Assembly: GCF_000282615.1 (NCBI RefSeq)
Contig: NZ_AKIY01000183.1
Span: forward strand, 57,501 to 90,593
Reading direction: 5' to 3'
From: Bradyrhizobium sp. YR681
GTDB lineage: Bacteria > Pseudomonadota > Alphaproteobacteria > Rhizobiales > Xanthobacteraceae
Length of the DNA stretch: 33,093 nt
Of this stretch, positions 32,304 through 33,093 are shown one piece after another. Position 1 is the first letter of the stretch, and each line of letters opens with the position of its first letter. The position numbers and the translations under genes were made by a program. The notes under the pieces were generated by a model that was given only the letters and a program-made list of their open reading frames with translations, was not told the DNA's origin and made no database searches.

Positions 32304-32549
32304 ATGTCGGTACGGTCCAAGGTCATTGAAGCGATCCAGCAGATCGCCAGGGAACAGCACGTCACGCTCCCCGCGCTCTCGGACGATCTGTCCCTGCACG
32401 AGACGGGCTTCGACTCGCTCGCCTTCGCGATCCTCGTGGCGCGGCTCGAGGACGAGACCGGCGTCGATCCCTTCACCATTTCCGAGGACGCAGCGTTCCC
32501 CGCCACGGTCGGCGATTTCGTGCGGGCCTACGAAAATGTCCCCGCGTGA
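32304..32549 (+). CDS. Acyl carrier protein-like (phosphopantetheine-binding) protein
   Basis: 81 residues, the size of a free-standing ACP. The phosphopantetheine site is S38 in ETGFDSLAF, a DSL motif, with acidic helix II behind it (LVARLEDETGVDPF). Helices I and IV are recognisable (VRSKVIEAIQQIAREQ; TVGDFVRAYEN). It is not the fatty-acid-synthesis AcpP, whose neighbours and sequence (IGADSLD) differ; it is a dedicated carrier. Its last 14 nt overlap the start of an adenylate-forming ligase gene, so the two are translated together and the ligase probably loads this carrier. Confidence 0.9.
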   Translation: MSVRSKVIEAIQQIAREQHVTLPALSDDLSLHETGFDSLAFAILVARLEDETGVDPFTISEDAAFPATVGDFVRAYENVPA

Positions 32550-33093
32550 GATCTTTGCGCTCCGCGACCATCTCGGCGCGGAGCTGACAGGCCGTACGAT
32601 CTCGGATGCGCACGATGTCGTGTCGCTGACCGATATCCTGTCGCACACGGTTCTGGGCGGCCGCCTGCGTGAGCTGTCCGGTCGCGCCGTGCTGCTCAAG
32701 CTGTCCGACCAGCTCCGGTCGAGCCTTGCCATGATCGAGCTCGACGGCATCGCCCGTCGCATGCTGCTGTGCCCGCCCGATCTCAACCCGGCCTACCTCG
32801 ATGCCCTGATCGCGGACGCCGGGATCGATGCCGTCGTCACCGACGAGCCTGAACATTGGGCCGAGACCGGCGTATCGCTCGTCGTTACCGCACAATTGCC
32901 GCTTGAAGTCACCACGCCTGTTGGCACCGAGCGTGCCACCGAATGGCTGATGCTGACGTCGGGTACGTCGGGCGTGCCGAAAATCGTCGGCCATACGCTG
33001 GAAGCGCTGACCGGCGCCATCGTCGCAGAAGGTCCCGCAAAGGGGCCCGCGCCGGTGTGGGCGACGTTCTACGACATCCGCCGTTATGGCGGG
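32536..33093 (+). CDS. Adenylate-forming (AMP-binding, ANL) enzyme, partial
   Basis: The first 186 codons, open to the right window edge. ATG 32536 overlaps the ACP gene by 14 nt in another frame. The P-loop MLTSGTSGVPK is at about 139-149, early for the family, because the N-terminal subdomain is short (residues 1-138 include SREIFALRDHL and LKLSDQLRSSLAMIELDGIARRMLL). This compact N-terminus together with the adjacent ACP fits class I ligases that hand an acyl-AMP to a carrier protein rather than to CoA. The substrate cannot be told. It is the probable second gene of an operon continuing beyond the window. Confidence 0.85.
   Translation, partial: MSPREIFALRDHLGAELTGRTISDAHDVVSLTDILSHTVLGGRLRELSGRAVLLKLSDQLRSSLAMIELDGIARRMLLCPPDLNPAYLDALIADAGIDAVVTDEPEHWAETGVSLVVTAQLPLEVTTPVGTERATEWLMLTSGTSGVPKIVGHTLEALTGAIVAEGPAKGPAPVWATFYDIRRYGG

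Overview
The window reads as chromosomal DNA of a Bradyrhizobium-like alphaproteobacterium (order Hyphomicrobiales). Reasons: visibly GC-rich coding DNA, a NepR-EcfG/PhyR general-stress locus, tandem DUF3551 genes, TRAP and Bug-type solute-binding proteins, many CoA-ester catabolic genes, and several families of dispersed palindromic repeats in the gaps. The genus is an inference; no rRNA or tRNA gene is present to fix it.

Layout. 1-387 is the 5' part of a GFA-family gene (-). 627-1214 is a secreted protein of unknown role. 1437-4050 holds two near-identical orphan TRAP substrate-binding proteins (-), each with a conserved ~200-nt leader. 4491-7548 (-) is gntR, an EctD-like dioxygenase and a SAF-domain homoserine-dehydrogenase-like oxidoreductase, with palindromic repeats between them and a perfect 20-bp palindrome just upstream of gntR. 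7708-9341 (-) is a tandem pair of alpha/beta hydrolases. 9494-10036 is a methylguanine-DNA methyltransferase.

10152-22345 is the main block, a CoA-thioester catabolic cluster arranged around a divergently read TetR regulator. Leftward are a thiolase and an acyl-CoA synthetase. Rightward are tetR, an HSD10-like SDR, a crotonase lacking the two hydratase glutamates, a feruloyl-CoA-synthase-like ligase, three acyl-CoA dehydrogenases (one degenerate and probably non-catalytic, two tandem paralogues with a candidate catalytic Glu) and a nitroreductase-family flavoprotein. Together they can activate an acid (two ligases), desaturate, hydrate or isomerise, oxidise and thiolytically cleave it. The presumed substrate is a phenylpropanoid or another bulky side chain, but sequence alone does not fix it.

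22406-24213 is the general stress response switch: ecfG and nepR (-) facing phyR (+). The gap between them contains a symmetric sigma-EcfG promoter in which each strand's -35 lies over the other strand's -10. Then follow an NTF2/SnoaL-like gene, a small secreted protein, htpG, two DUF3551 genes, an SGNH hydrolase (-), a Bug-type binding protein (-), a FATP-type acyl-CoA synthetase, and at the right edge an acyl carrier protein gene overlapping the start of an adenylate-forming ligase, possibly the beginning of an ACP-dependent biosynthetic operon running out of the window.

Four separate tandem paralogue pairs (TRAP binding proteins, hydrolases, acyl-CoA dehydrogenases, DUF3551) lie within 33 kb.
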